From Flavobacterium sp. ACN6 (GTDB lineage Bacteria > Bacteroidota > Bacteroidia > Flavobacteriales > Flavobacteriaceae): DNA of 64,000 bases. The DNA lies in NCBI RefSeq assembly GCF_002304005.1, contig NZ_MRCQ01000011.1, forward strand, positions 1-64,000. Direction: 5' to 3'. Shown here piece by piece: positions 27,995-37,131 of this stretch; position 1 is the stretch's first letter, and every line of letters begins with the position of its first letter. Under the pieces are notes generated by a model. It ran no database searches. It had not been told where the DNA came from and saw only the letters and a list, made by a program, of their open reading frames with translations. The position numbers and the translations under genes are program-made.

Positions 27995-28834
27995 TTATCT
28001 TAAATCTGTGATTTTACAAACATCCATATCTCCATAATCTAAATTCTCACCAGCCATTCCCCAGATAAAAGTATAGTTACTGGTTCCTGAACCTGAGTGA
28101 ATTGACCAAGGCGGAGAAATAACTGCCTGATGATTGTTCATCCAGATATGTCTTGTTTCCTGCGGCTGTCCCATAAAGTGACAAACTGCTTGGTTTTCTG
28201 GAATATCCAAATAAAAATAAACTTCCATTCTACGATCGTGCACGTGTGCCGGCATGGTGTTCCAAACACTTCCTGGTCGCAGCTCCGTCATCCCCATTTG
28301 CAATTGGCAGGTTGTAACAACACTTCCAATAATCATCTGGTTTACTGTACGGTGATTTGCCGTTTCCATTGTACCCAATTCTAATTTATTTGCTTCTGCT
28401 AAGCTTACTTTTACTGTTGGGTAAGAAGTATGAGCCGGTGCAGAGTTGATGTAAAATTTAGCTGGATTAGCGCTGTCAGCACTTTTAAAAATTACTTCTT
28501 TATTACCGCTTCCGATGTATAAAGCATCTTTAAAACCTAGTTCATAAGTTGTTCCTTCAACCACAACAGAACCACTTCCTCCAACATTGATAATTCCGAT
28601 TTCTCTTCTTTCTAAAAAATATGGCGCTTTAAGCGGATCAATTGTTTCTAAAGTTAAATCACCTTTTACCGGTACTGCAGAACCTGCAATATATCTGTCG
28701 TAGTGAGAATAAACCAATACTACTTCATTTTCCTGCATTAGGTCATCAATCAAGAATTCTTCTCTCAATTGTTGTGTATCATATTTTTTAACAGCTTCTG
28801 GGCTTGACGCGTATCTTGAACTATATTTTGTCAT
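27995..28834 (-). CDS. kduI: 5-keto-4-deoxyuronate isomerase
   Basis: The 279-residue protein has the KduI length and its cupin fold. The zinc-site block is HVHDRRMEVYFYLD near residue 198, and the C-terminal PPWSIHSGSGTSNYTFIWGM supplies the last His ligand. It converts 5-keto-4-deoxyuronate, from GH105 action on lyase products, to 2,5-diketo-3-deoxygluconate. It is the first gene of the minus-strand hexuronate operon, directly behind the LacI-type operator at 28848-28861. Confidence 0.96.
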   Translation of the reverse strand: MTKYSSRYASSPEAVKKYDTQQLREEFLIDDLMQENEVVLVYSHYDRYIAGSAVPVKGDLTLETIDPLKAPYFLERREIGIINVGGSGSVVVEGTTYELGFKDALYIGSGNKEVIFKSADSANPAKFYINSAPAHTSYPTVKVSLAEANKLELGTMETANHRTVNQMIIGSVVTTCQLQMGMTELRPGSVWNTMPAHVHDRRMEVYFYLDIPENQAVCHFMGQPQETRHIWMNNHQAVISPPWSIHSGSGTSNYTFIWGMAGENLDYGDMDVCKITDLR

Positions 28835-28847
28835 AATTTTTATTTAA

Positions 28848-28869
28848 TGTAATCGATTGCACAAAATTA
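28848..28869 (-). promoter_or_regulatory. Operator and -7 element of the kduI operon
   Basis: On the minus strand TAATTTTG (28869-28862) matches TAnnTTTG exactly. It is followed without a gap by TGCAATCGATTACA (28861-28848), the pectin operator with one arm base changed. I found no good TTTG at the expected -33 distance. The start codon of kduI lies 14 bp beyond the operator. Confidence 0.8.
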
Positions 28870-28931
28870 ATTTTTTATATTGAAAAACCATAATTCAAAT
28901 GAAAAAATATTCTATTTAGAAAAATTATCCA

Positions 28932-30401
28932 TTACAAATTTGTGATCGGTCTGTATTTTGGAACCAAAGTTTTCATTACAATCCATCCCGTTAGATAACA
29001 AACGGCACAGATAGAGAAAATGATAAAATATCCTGACTCAATTCCTTTAAATCCCATAAAAGCCATATTTGTTTCTTTTGCATAATCAAACAAAACTCCT
29101 GACCCTTTATTGATTAAAGTCGAGCCAATTCCTCCTGCTAAACCTCCAATTCCTGTAATGGTTGCAATTGCTTTTTTAGGAAACATATCTCCTACAGTTG
29201 TAAAAATATTTGCTGACCAAGATTGGTGCGCCGCTCCCGCAATTCCGATAATGATAACTGGAATCCAGTAACTGATATATCCTAAAGGCTGCGCGATTAA
29301 AGCTAATAATGGAAAAAATGCAAAAATCAGCATTGCTCTCATTCTTCCTTCGTATGGATTCATTCCTTTTTTCTCAACAAAGTAAGTTGGAAGCCATCCT
29401 CCAATAATTGACAATAATGTAATCATATAAAGTACAAACAACGGCAAAGCTGCTTCTGTAGAATCCATTCCGTAAACAGAGCTTAAATAAGCTGGAGTCC
29501 AGAATAAGAAAAACCACCAAACACCATCTGTCATAAATTTACCAAAAGCAAAAGCCCAAGTTTGTTTGTATTTAAAGCAGTCTGCGAGAGACACTTTAGT
29601 AGATGTTTCTGGAACATAACCCACCAATTTACTGTCGGCGATATCATCTTGTTGAATGTATGCTAATTCATCTGAAGTAACCTTTGCATGTCTTTCCGGT
29701 TTATCGTACATGAACATCCAAAATCCCATCCAAATAAATCCTAGAGCTCCAATGATAATGAAAGACATTTCCCAACCGAAAGATTTGGCAATAAACGGAA
29801 TTGTAATTGGCGCCGCTAAAGCTCCAACTGTCGCTCCTGCATTAAAAATACTGGTTGCAAATGCTCTGTCTTTTTTAGGAAAATATTCAGCTGTAGTTTT
29901 AATCGCTGCAGGAAAGTTTCCTGCCTCTCCAACTGCCAAAACAAAACGAGCAAATATAAAAAGAGCAACACTCACATTGATCACCAATGCAGTATCGCTG
30001 ATCGTACTGATTATTTCCTTTGAACCATGAAATCCTACGAACCATTCTCCTGTAATAATTCCAGAAGTTGCAATGCCGCAAAATGCATGAAGACAAGCTC
30101 CTATTGACCAAATACCAATTGCCCAAAGAAACCCTTTTTTAGTATCTAACCAATCTACAAATCTTCCCGCGAACAATAAAGAAACCGCATAAAAGATAGA
30201 AAATAAAGCTGTAATATTTCCGTAATCGTTATTTGTCCAATGAAATTCCGGTGCAATAAAATCACTCCATGTTAACGAAAGTACTTGTCTGTCCAGATAA
30301 TTAATTGTTGTTGCAAAAAACAATAAGGCACAAATACTCCAACGGTATTTCCCTGTAGATTTGACTCCTTGATTTACGGCAACAGTTTCGGTTTGATTCA
30401 T
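28932..30401 (-). CDS. exuT: MFS hexuronate transporter
   Basis: The 489-residue protein has about 12 hydrophobic membrane segments. It begins with the anion:cation symporter signature TTINYLDRQVLSL near residue 35 and has GEAGNFPAAIKTTAEYFPKKDRAFATSIFNAGATVG near residue 160, typical of ExuT/hexuronate transporters of the MFS. It should import galacturonate, glucuronate or unsaturated uronate derivatives through the inner membrane. It has its own LacI-type operator-promoter at 30510-30554. The cytosolic pathway genes lie directly downstream on the same strand. Confidence 0.9.
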   Translation of the reverse strand: MNQTETVAVNQGVKSTGKYRWSICALLFFATTINYLDRQVLSLTWSDFIAPEFHWTNNDYGNITALFSIFYAVSLLFAGRFVDWLDTKKGFLWAIGIWSIGACLHAFCGIATSGIITGEWFVGFHGSKEIISTISDTALVINVSVALFIFARFVLAVGEAGNFPAAIKTTAEYFPKKDRAFATSIFNAGATVGALAAPITIPFIAKSFGWEMSFIIIGALGFIWMGFWMFMYDKPERHAKVTSDELAYIQQDDIADSKLVGYVPETSTKVSLADCFKYKQTWAFAFGKFMTDGVWWFFLFWTPAYLSSVYGMDSTEAALPLFVLYMITLLSIIGGWLPTYFVEKKGMNPYEGRMRAMLIFAFFPLLALIAQPLGYISYWIPVIIIGIAGAAHQSWSANIFTTVGDMFPKKAIATITGIGGLAGGIGSTLINKGSGVLFDYAKETNMAFMGFKGIESGYFIIFSICAVCYLTGWIVMKTLVPKYRPITNL

Positions 30402-30808
30402 AGTAAGTTGGTATTATAGTTTTGAAATTTTTGGTAATCTTAATGTATTCAATCTGCTTCTATTTAAAATTGTTAAAATCAACATTTTAACAATTCAAAA
30501 AAGAAATAATGTAATCGATTGCACAAATATAGTTTTTAATCTCTACAATCCAAATAAATTGTATAAAAAATTATTTTGACTATTTAAATAAACATATTAT
30601 ATAAAAAAAAGAATACAAAATTACACATTAAACAATATATTTGTTAAAAGCTAATAGGTAAAATTTATCCTTTTTATGGGGTAAAATTGTCTTTAATTCT
30701 ATGTCTTCAAAAACTTTTTTAGTCTATTTTTACTTTTAGAAACAAACGGTTGCATTTTCTGCAGCAAAATTAAATAAACAATTAATAATCAAATAATTAC
30801 ACACAAAA
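30402..30808. other. Divergent intergenic region between exuT and an esterase
   Basis: This AT-rich region holds the exuT promoter-operator (30510-30554). A TATATTTG at 30636-30643 could be the -7 element of the plus-strand esterase gene, giving a leader of roughly 160 nt. No ORF or repeat was seen. Confidence 0.6.
30510..30554 (-). promoter_or_regulatory. Operator and full promoter of exuT
   Basis: On the minus strand TTTG (30554-30551), 19 nt and TATATTTG (30531-30524) form a consensus Bacteroidota promoter. TGCAATCGATTACA (30523-30510) follows directly. The sequence of the operator equals that of the kduI site. The exuT start codon lies about 109 bp downstream. Confidence 0.85.
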
Positions 30809-31747
30809 TTGAAAAATACAAAAAAAACATTATTAAGAGGATTTACTTTAAGTTTTCTTTTATTTTCTGGAGTATTTACAAGTAGTGCTCAAAATCAAGT
30901 AATTCCGTTATGGAATAAAATTCCAGATGAAATCAAATCAGCAGATTATAAAGAAAAAGAAAGTATTACGGATGGAAAATTACAAAGTACGACTCAGGTT
31001 ACTGTACCAACTTTAAGCATCTTTATTCCGAAAAATGCAAAACCCAATCAAACTGCGGTAATCATTTGTCCAGGTGGCGGTTATATGCATTTGGCTTTTG
31101 ACAAAGAAGGAACAAAAGTAGCCGAATGGTTTAATAGTTTAGGAATTGTAGCTTTTGTATTAAAATATCGTCTTCCGAACGATTTAATTATGAAGAATAA
31201 AAATGTCGGACCATTACAAGACGCGCAGGAAGCTGTTCGTTATGTAAGGCAAAATGCAGCAAAATTGAACATTGATCCTAACAAGATTGGAATTTTAGGA
31301 TTTTCTGCAGGAGGACATTTGGCATCGACTTTGTCTACACATTATGATGATAAGGTTTATGAATCGGCATTTAAAGTAAGTGCACGTCCTGATTTTTCTC
31401 TTTTAATTTATCCTGTAGTTTCAATGGAAAATAAAATCACCCATAAAGGATCGCAGACAAATTTACTTGGAAACAATCCATCACAAGATTTGATTGATTT
31501 TTATTCTAACGAAAAGAAAGTTACTTCTAAAACACCGCCGGCATTCTTAATTCATGCTACAGATGACACTGTTGTAATTCCAGAAAACAGTATCAATTAT
31601 TATCTGGCACTTAAAAATAACGGAATTACAGCGGAGTTACATTTATATGAAAAAGGCGGACACGGTTTTGGATTAGGCGTAAATGATACCAGCAAATTCT
31701 GGACAAGAGATTGTGTAGAATGGCTAAAAGCTAATGGTTATAACTAA
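30809..31747 (+). CDS. Secreted alpha/beta-hydrolase (acetyl-esterase-like), TTG start
   Basis: The 312-residue protein has a signal peptide (KNTKKTLLRGFTLSFLLFSGVFTSSAQ). It has an oxyanion block CPGGGYMHLAFD near residue 88, the nucleophile elbow GFSAGGH near residue 167, an Asp region HATDDTVV near residue 252 and a His in KGGHGFG near residue 287. The only start that keeps the signal peptide is TTG at 30809, as no ATG occurs in the next 90 codons. It resembles acetylxylan/pectin-type acetyl esterases. Its position beside the uronate genes suggests deacetylation of plant polysaccharide fragments. Confidence 0.82.
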   Translation: MKNTKKTLLRGFTLSFLLFSGVFTSSAQNQVIPLWNKIPDEIKSADYKEKESITDGKLQSTTQVTVPTLSIFIPKNAKPNQTAVIICPGGGYMHLAFDKEGTKVAEWFNSLGIVAFVLKYRLPNDLIMKNKNVGPLQDAQEAVRYVRQNAAKLNIDPNKIGILGFSAGGHLASTLSTHYDDKVYESAFKVSARPDFSLLIYPVVSMENKITHKGSQTNLLGNNPSQDLIDFYSNEKKVTSKTPPAFLIHATDDTVVIPENSINYYLALKNNGITAELHLYEKGGHGFGLGVNDTSKFWTRDCVEWLKANGYN

Positions 31748-31754
31748 AAATAAG

Positions 31755-31784
31755 AAAGGCAAAACTTTTTCAAGTTTTGCCTTT
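31755..31784. terminator. Bidirectional-looking terminator hairpin
   Basis: A perfect 13-bp stem (31755-31767 with 31772-31784, 4-nt loop TTTC) lies 8 bp after the esterase stop. It is AAGGC-cored with A/T flanks on both sides. A run of A downstream would give T on the minus strand, so it may also end the convergent PepSY transcript. Confidence 0.85.
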
Positions 31785-31833
31785 TGATCAAAAAAAAAAA
31801 AACAAAAAGGAATTAAAAAACCATTTCTTTATT

Positions 31834-33297
31834 TTAAGCAGTAACTTCTTGTGCTGCGTTATTTTTCAATTTAGGAGCAGGAATTGCTTTACTTGCTGCT
31901 TTTGGTTTTGCAGCAGGTGCTTTCTTTTTACCAAATTTTTGCTTTCCCCACCAGATAATAAATCCTGTAATAGGTAAACTGGCAGAAATTAAACTGGCAA
32001 AAAATGCAATAAATTTTCCCGTTAAACCCAGCACACTTCCTACGTGAATATCATAATTCATTCTTCGGATTTTGTCTGGAATGTTTGCTTCAATATACTT
32101 TCCTGAAAAAGGTGTTTTAATCGAAATCTCTTTCAAAGTCTGCTGATCGAAACTATAACGATCCATATTATAAAATGTATGTTTTTGTTTGTATACAAAA
32201 GCACCAATTGGATCTGCAGGTTTACCAGGAATACTAATCATGATTCCGGCCGCCTGAGGGTTTTCTTTTCTAATATTCAATAATACTTTATCAGCTGTTG
32301 TAATATTAAATGTTTTAATATTAGTGGTATCCGATTTTGGAGATTCACGGTTTTCCGTCAATGGTGTCCCACCTGAAGTCACCCAGTACAAAGATTTACT
32401 CCACCAGCCAAAACTCCATACTAAACCAGTTACAGCAATAAAAAACAGAAAAATACAACTGTAAAATCCAAATACATTATGCAAATCGTAATTGACGCGT
32501 TTAAAACTTGCGTCCCATTTTATTTTAAAACTTTTGTCAATAATTGACTTAATCCATTTTGTAGGCCACCACAAAACAATACCAGAAATCAGCAGGAAGA
32601 CAAAAATTAAAACGGCAACACCTACAATTGGGCGCCCAATATCGTATGGAAGCCATAAAGCGCGATGACCGTTTAAAATCCATCTGAAAAAATCCGGCGA
32701 GTCTCCTCTTGAAAAAGTTTTTACATTAAGAATTTCTCCTGTATAAGGATTCATGTAAACGCTTATAAAAGTACCGCTTCTTCTTCCGCCTTTGCCTTTG
32801 CCTTTTTCGCTCTTTCCTTTTCCTTTACCCTTTTCATTTCCTTGAGTTTTTAACTCAGATTTCCCTCTTTGGTTTTCATTTTTGGCAATATCTTTTCCTT
32901 TACCGCCTCTTTTACGCTCTCCATTATTTTCTGTTTTTTCACCTCTGCCTCTTCCACCTTCTTCTTTTTTCTCCACAAAATAACCTACGATTGCAGCTTC
33001 ATCTTTTTCTCCAAAAGTTACACTTGTTGCTTTCTTGTCTTTCATTTTTTTATCTGCAATTGTAACCAATTGAGACGGCATCAAAAATGCTTTTTCCTGA
33101 GGTTTAACAAAACGCCAGTCTTCGATAAAATCTTTAATTTCATTTTCGAAAACATAAATGCAGCCAGTAAGACTCACAATCACTACGATAATTCCTGATG
33201 CTAAACCCAGCCACAAATGCAGCCAGGCCATCACACGTTTAAAGAGCGATTTTTTACTTTTTTTCTTGTTATTAGGTTTTGGTTTCGACGAAAACAT
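31834..33297 (-). CDS. PepSY-associated TM protein (iron-regulated membrane protein type)
   Basis: I use the ATG at 33297 (487 residues); an upstream TTG at 33336 lies in the terminator of the neighbouring gene. The first membrane segment (WLHLWLGLASGIIVVIVSLTGCIYVFE) near residue 30 is the classic PepSY_TM start. Further segments lie near residues 220, 285 and 430. A lysine/glycine-rich low-complexity stretch of about 55 residues (around 115-170, with KGKGKSEKGKGKGG) sits in the first extracytoplasmic domain. Family members accompany ferric-siderophore TonB receptors and probably help reductive iron release. The downstream order with a DUF4374-like lipoprotein and TonB receptor fits this. 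Confidence 0.86.
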   Translation of the reverse strand: MFSSKPKPNNKKKSKKSLFKRVMAWLHLWLGLASGIIVVIVSLTGCIYVFENEIKDFIEDWRFVKPQEKAFLMPSQLVTIADKKMKDKKATSVTFGEKDEAAIVGYFVEKKEEGGRGRGEKTENNGERKRGGKGKDIAKNENQRGKSELKTQGNEKGKGKGKSEKGKGKGGRRSGTFISVYMNPYTGEILNVKTFSRGDSPDFFRWILNGHRALWLPYDIGRPIVGVAVLIFVFLLISGIVLWWPTKWIKSIIDKSFKIKWDASFKRVNYDLHNVFGFYSCIFLFFIAVTGLVWSFGWWSKSLYWVTSGGTPLTENRESPKSDTTNIKTFNITTADKVLLNIRKENPQAAGIMISIPGKPADPIGAFVYKQKHTFYNMDRYSFDQQTLKEISIKTPFSGKYIEANIPDKIRRMNYDIHVGSVLGLTGKFIAFFASLISASLPITGFIIWWGKQKFGKKKAPAAKPKAASKAIPAPKLKNNAAQEVTA

Positions 33298-33323
33298 AAA
33301 TTGGATAGATAAATAGGATAAAT

Positions 33324-33365
33324 AAAAAAACCGCAAGTCCTCATAAAAAATAAGGACTTACGGCA
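33324..33365 (-). terminator. Terminator after the DUF4374-like gene
   Basis: On the minus strand CCGTAAGTCCT pairs with AGGACTTGCGG (33363-33331, one wobble), followed by a seven-T run. It separates the lipoprotein-receptor transcript from the PepSY gene and explains why the TTG at 33336 is not a start. Confidence 0.8.
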
Positions 33366-33373
33366 AAAAAATA

Positions 33374-34603
33374 TTAGTATTTTAATTTCTGGATAGCAGT
33401 AATTTGTCCGCCTTCAACTTTCAAACCTCTTGTAGCAGCGGCAGTTGAACCGTTAATTGTGTAAATCCAGTTTCCATCAGGAGTATTGATACCTACAACC
33501 GCAGAATTTCCGTCTTCTGTTGTAATGTTATAACGGCTTGTTACAGAAGTTAATGTTGCAGGAGCATTTGTTACCCAAGTAAATGTTTGGTTGTAAACAT
33601 CGGCGATAGCCATTTTAACTGCACCATTGTTTTTTCCAACATTTCCGTACATTAGCAATAAGAATTTCCCTTTTGAAATATAAGATGTAGAAGAAATTTT
33701 ATATCCTCCAGATTTTTCCTGAACATTGAAGAAATAAGACTGATCAAATTCTGTAGTTCCTTTTTTGATTTTTACAATTGCAGATGGTTTTGTAGAAGTC
33801 AAAGCAGCATTACTTGTAGCAATTGCTCCAGAGAAACCGTAAGCATCTCCAATTTCATCTTGGAATAATCCGTTTGTGAAATAAGCTCCTAAATAACTTG
33901 TACGGTTATCTTTGATTACTTTTTCTAATTTAAGTTCTGGATAGTTGTAAACCGCAACCCAAGTACTATCTGGATTTGCAGTTCCAAAGTTGTCTACTCC
34001 ATCTCCTTTAATACTCATATATGGCATGTAAACTTTGTCTCCAACTTGTGTTGCCCAAGTGTAGAAAGCTCTTTCTCCATTTTTAGCTAAAACTTTTGTG
34101 TCTTGTTGTGCTTCGCCAATAATAAGTGAATTTACAGCATCAATCTTATACATTGAAGCAATAGATGCACCGCTTCTTGGAACTTTAATTGTCAAGATAT
34201 CCTTGTTTACAGCTGCAAATACATGAACAGTTTCTGCTTGGAAATCAGATTTTTTGACCAATTTTCCTTCGGCATTTAAATTATAAGTTGTAACAGCTCC
34301 AGGATTTCCTTGTCCGTACAATAAACTAAAAAAGTTGTTTTGTGCTGTAATGTAATAACGGTACGTTCCGTCTTGCTCTAGTCCGTTTCCTGTGGTAGTA
34401 ATAGTTCCTGTAGAAACATCATCTGCAGTTAATAAATAATCTGCTATTCCTGCTGCTCCTGTAGTTGCAGTAATGATATATTTCGTTTTTCCTGTATCGG
34501 TTCCTCCGCCTGTTTCTTCTGTTTTATCAGAATCACTGCTGCAAGAAAAAGCTGTAAAAGCTAAAACAGCTGATAATAACGCTAATGTGGTACTTTTTTT
34601 CAT
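33374..34603 (-). CDS. DUF4374-like lipoprotein of an iron-uptake cluster
   Basis: The 409-residue protein has a lipoprotein signal (AVLAFTAFSCSSDSD), a Gly/Thr linker and a body rich in beta strands, as in a propeller (YIITATTG, YRYYITAQNNFFSLLYGQG, FYTWATQVGDKVYMPYM). This resembles the DUF4374 family, which in Bacteroidota is found with TonB receptors and PepSY proteins. It probably sits in the outer membrane and may bind the same ligand as the receptor. It follows the receptor by 24 bp. Function beyond this association is not known. Confidence 0.78.
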   Translation of the reverse strand: MKKSTTLALLSAVLAFTAFSCSSDSDKTEETGGGTDTGKTKYIITATTGAAGIADYLLTADDVSTGTITTTGNGLEQDGTYRYYITAQNNFFSLLYGQGNPGAVTTYNLNAEGKLVKKSDFQAETVHVFAAVNKDILTIKVPRSGASIASMYKIDAVNSLIIGEAQQDTKVLAKNGERAFYTWATQVGDKVYMPYMSIKGDGVDNFGTANPDSTWVAVYNYPELKLEKVIKDNRTSYLGAYFTNGLFQDEIGDAYGFSGAIATSNAALTSTKPSAIVKIKKGTTEFDQSYFFNVQEKSGGYKISSTSYISKGKFLLLMYGNVGKNNGAVKMAIADVYNQTFTWVTNAPATLTSVTSRYNITTEDGNSAVVGINTPDGNWIYTINGSTAAATRGLKVEGGQITAIQKLKY

Positions 34604-34627
34604 TGTATTATGGTGTTTGTATTAAAA

Positions 34628-37021
34628 TTAATTATTTGATTTACTGAAATAATATCTTAGTTTTATGTAAAAAGCTCGACTTGGTTTTTGTAGTGAGAAA
34701 TTGTCATATAGTTTGTTATCCAATACATTTTTACATTCAAAAGCAATATTATATTTTCCATTTGCAAGCGTATAAACCGCATTCAAATCATGGCTAAACT
34801 GCTGTGGAATCTCGAGCTTACTATCTTTGCTTCCCATACTTGGCCACGATAAATAGTACGTATGAACATAAAGCAGATTGTACCCAACCGATAAATTGTT
34901 TCCTTTTTTCCAAAGATTATTGAAGAATACAGTCGCATCTGCGTTTCCAAAAAGGAACGGCATATTTGGAATTCTGTCTTTATAAAATGGAGACACATAA
35001 TTTTGATCCGGCTCGTATTTAGTCATATTTCGAATATTCTGATATGTTGCATTAAAACCAGCCGTAAAACGATTACTGTAAGAGTATCTAATTTCTCCAT
35101 CGATACCATAATTCGTTACTTTTCCTTGATTCACATTGGTGGTCATGGTCTGATTATTATTCAATGTTGCACGAATAAAATCTGTCGCATTTCTGTGTAA
35201 AAGATTTACATCAAATGATAAAGCATTTTTAATATTGAAACTGGTCTGATAACTCGCTCCAACATTAAAGTTGTTACTTGTTTCAGGTTTTAGATTTAAA
35301 TTTCCTTCGACATTATCATTTACGTTACCAAAGATTTCTTCCGGCGTTGGAAGTCTGTAACTCTTCTCAAAAGAAGCTTTAACCTGAAGATTACGTTTGA
35401 TATAATAACTCGTTGCGCCTCCATATCCAGTTGTAGAAGTATTATCTACGTACTTTTGATAAGCGACATCACCCGCATTTCCAGATGGATTGTAACTTCT
35501 TGTATAAGTAGTTTTTAAGGAATAATCTTTTAAGAATAAAGATGTACTCCATTTTTCATTAAAGTCCAATTTATAACCTAATCCTAAAACATTTTTCTGC
35601 GTCTTTTTAGGTTGTTTGTACGTTAAAGATTCTGGAACTAACTCGTCACTTTCCTTACGATTGAATGTATTAAAAGTATTATTCAGCATAAAAGAGTGTC
35701 TTTCGTTAAGCGTATAAGTCGCATTAGCCGTAGCCACACCATTATTATTGTAAAACTTACGAAGTGTGCGGCTTCTTTCGCCTCCATTACCTTCGTATTC
35801 TTTATAATCTCCAAACCAATTGTATCTTCTAAAAACAGTATCCACATTTTGTTCAAAACCAAAATTGTAGTTTCCTGTAACATTGATATTAAGACCTTTT
35901 GTAAATAAATCTTTTACCTGATATTTTAAAGTTGGCATTACAATACTTCCTCTTCTATACATTTCACCAAACACACTTACCATTCTGGCACCAGTCTGGA
36001 TATCGGCTTTATTTTCGCCCCCAGTAAAACCGATCATTAATTTATCGGCATATTTTTTTCCTGTTACACCAATATTAAAAATTACAGTTTCGTTACGGTA
36101 TTGATCATGAAAACGTCTCACTCTCTTGTTTGGGAAATAAGCGCCCGTATTTAAATCGGCTACATCTACATTTACCCAATAATTATTATCCGAATAATTT
36201 TGAAAAGCATTAATCTCTGTTGTAAAACCGCTTTTTGCGGTATAACCAGCGTTAATACTGGAACGGTGCGTATTAAAAGATCCGAAAGAATAAGAAGCAT
36301 CTAGATATGTTCTAGGCTTACTGTTTGTAACAATATTAATTGCACCACCCAATGCATCTCCTCCCAACCAAATAGGCACAACGCCTTTGTAAACTTCTAC
36401 ACGGTCTGCAAGATTGATTGGAATGTTATTCATTTGAAAAGAAGAACCAAAATTGTCCATTGGAACTCCATCAATAAAAACTTTGATCTGATTCCCTGAA
36501 AAACCGTTTATAGAAAGTTCAGATCTCGAACCAACTCCTCCAGATTCGCGATTACGCACTCCAGAAACACGATCTAAGGCGTGAGATAAATCAAGTGTTG
36601 AATTGTGCAGTTTTTTAGCATCAATTGCTGTTACGCTATAAGCTTGTTTATTTACTTTATCAGTTTGAGTTCTTCCCATCACGGTTACACTTTCTAACTC
36701 TTGTAATTCGTTTTCCAACTTAACCGGAATATTTAAATTACTTCCGGCAACTTCAATCTGTTTTTTTTGAACTGCAAAACCAATTGCTGAAATCTTTAAT
36801 GTGTATTTTCCTGGAGTAATATTTTTAAAAATGTAGTTCCCATCTTCATCGGAAATTACACTTTGATTTGTTTTTTCGATAATAATGGTTGCATAAGGAA
36901 CTGTTTGTCCAGAATTTTCTACAACTTGTCCAGACACCGAAACCCCTTGATTTTGCTGGGAAAACGATAAGAACGTAATGCATAAAAATAAACTGGCAAA
37001 TAAAAATTTTTGAGTTGACAT
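34628..37021 (-). CDS. TonB-dependent receptor, siderophore type
   Basis: The 797-residue protein has a signal peptide, a carboxypeptidase-like regulatory domain (residues of about 28-110), the plug with VTVMGRTQTDKVNKQAYSVTAID and VFIDGVPMDNFGSSFQ, and a long beta-barrel ending in FYIKLRYYF. It lacks the SusC signature and has no SusD partner. Together with the PepSY and DUF4374-like proteins and the divergent AraC regulator, a ferric-siderophore or similar iron compound is the likely cargo (inference from context). A TACTTTTG -7 match lies at 37064-37057 on the minus strand. Confidence 0.9.
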   Translation of the reverse strand: MSTQKFLFASLFLCITFLSFSQQNQGVSVSGQVVENSGQTVPYATIIIEKTNQSVISDEDGNYIFKNITPGKYTLKISAIGFAVQKKQIEVAGSNLNIPVKLENELQELESVTVMGRTQTDKVNKQAYSVTAIDAKKLHNSTLDLSHALDRVSGVRNRESGGVGSRSELSINGFSGNQIKVFIDGVPMDNFGSSFQMNNIPINLADRVEVYKGVVPIWLGGDALGGAINIVTNSKPRTYLDASYSFGSFNTHRSSINAGYTAKSGFTTEINAFQNYSDNNYWVNVDVADLNTGAYFPNKRVRRFHDQYRNETVIFNIGVTGKKYADKLMIGFTGGENKADIQTGARMVSVFGEMYRRGSIVMPTLKYQVKDLFTKGLNINVTGNYNFGFEQNVDTVFRRYNWFGDYKEYEGNGGERSRTLRKFYNNNGVATANATYTLNERHSFMLNNTFNTFNRKESDELVPESLTYKQPKKTQKNVLGLGYKLDFNEKWSTSLFLKDYSLKTTYTRSYNPSGNAGDVAYQKYVDNTSTTGYGGATSYYIKRNLQVKASFEKSYRLPTPEEIFGNVNDNVEGNLNLKPETSNNFNVGASYQTSFNIKNALSFDVNLLHRNATDFIRATLNNNQTMTTNVNQGKVTNYGIDGEIRYSYSNRFTAGFNATYQNIRNMTKYEPDQNYVSPFYKDRIPNMPFLFGNADATVFFNNLWKKGNNLSVGYNLLYVHTYYLSWPSMGSKDSKLEIPQQFSHDLNAVYTLANGKYNIAFECKNVLDNKLYDNFSLQKPSRAFYIKLRYYFSKSNN

Positions 37022-37056
37022 ATCTTTAATTAGACTAATTATAAATAACTTTGGCG

Positions 37057-37131
37057 CAAAAGTACTCTCAACTGCTTTAAAAAAGTTAGGGAAAAACGGA
37101 TTATTATTTTGTAAAAACGGATTAAATTTTG
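37057..37131. promoter_or_regulatory. 21-bp-spaced direct repeat between TonB receptor and AraC genes
   Basis: AAAAACGGATTA followed by an ATTTTG end occurs at 37092-37111 and again at 37113-37131, a period of 21 bp. A minus-strand -7 element TACTTTTG lies at 37064-37057, so the repeats sit about 30-70 bp upstream of it. AraC-family proteins typically bind such two-turn direct repeats as activators. Binding by the adjacent AraC protein is inferred. Confidence 0.6.
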
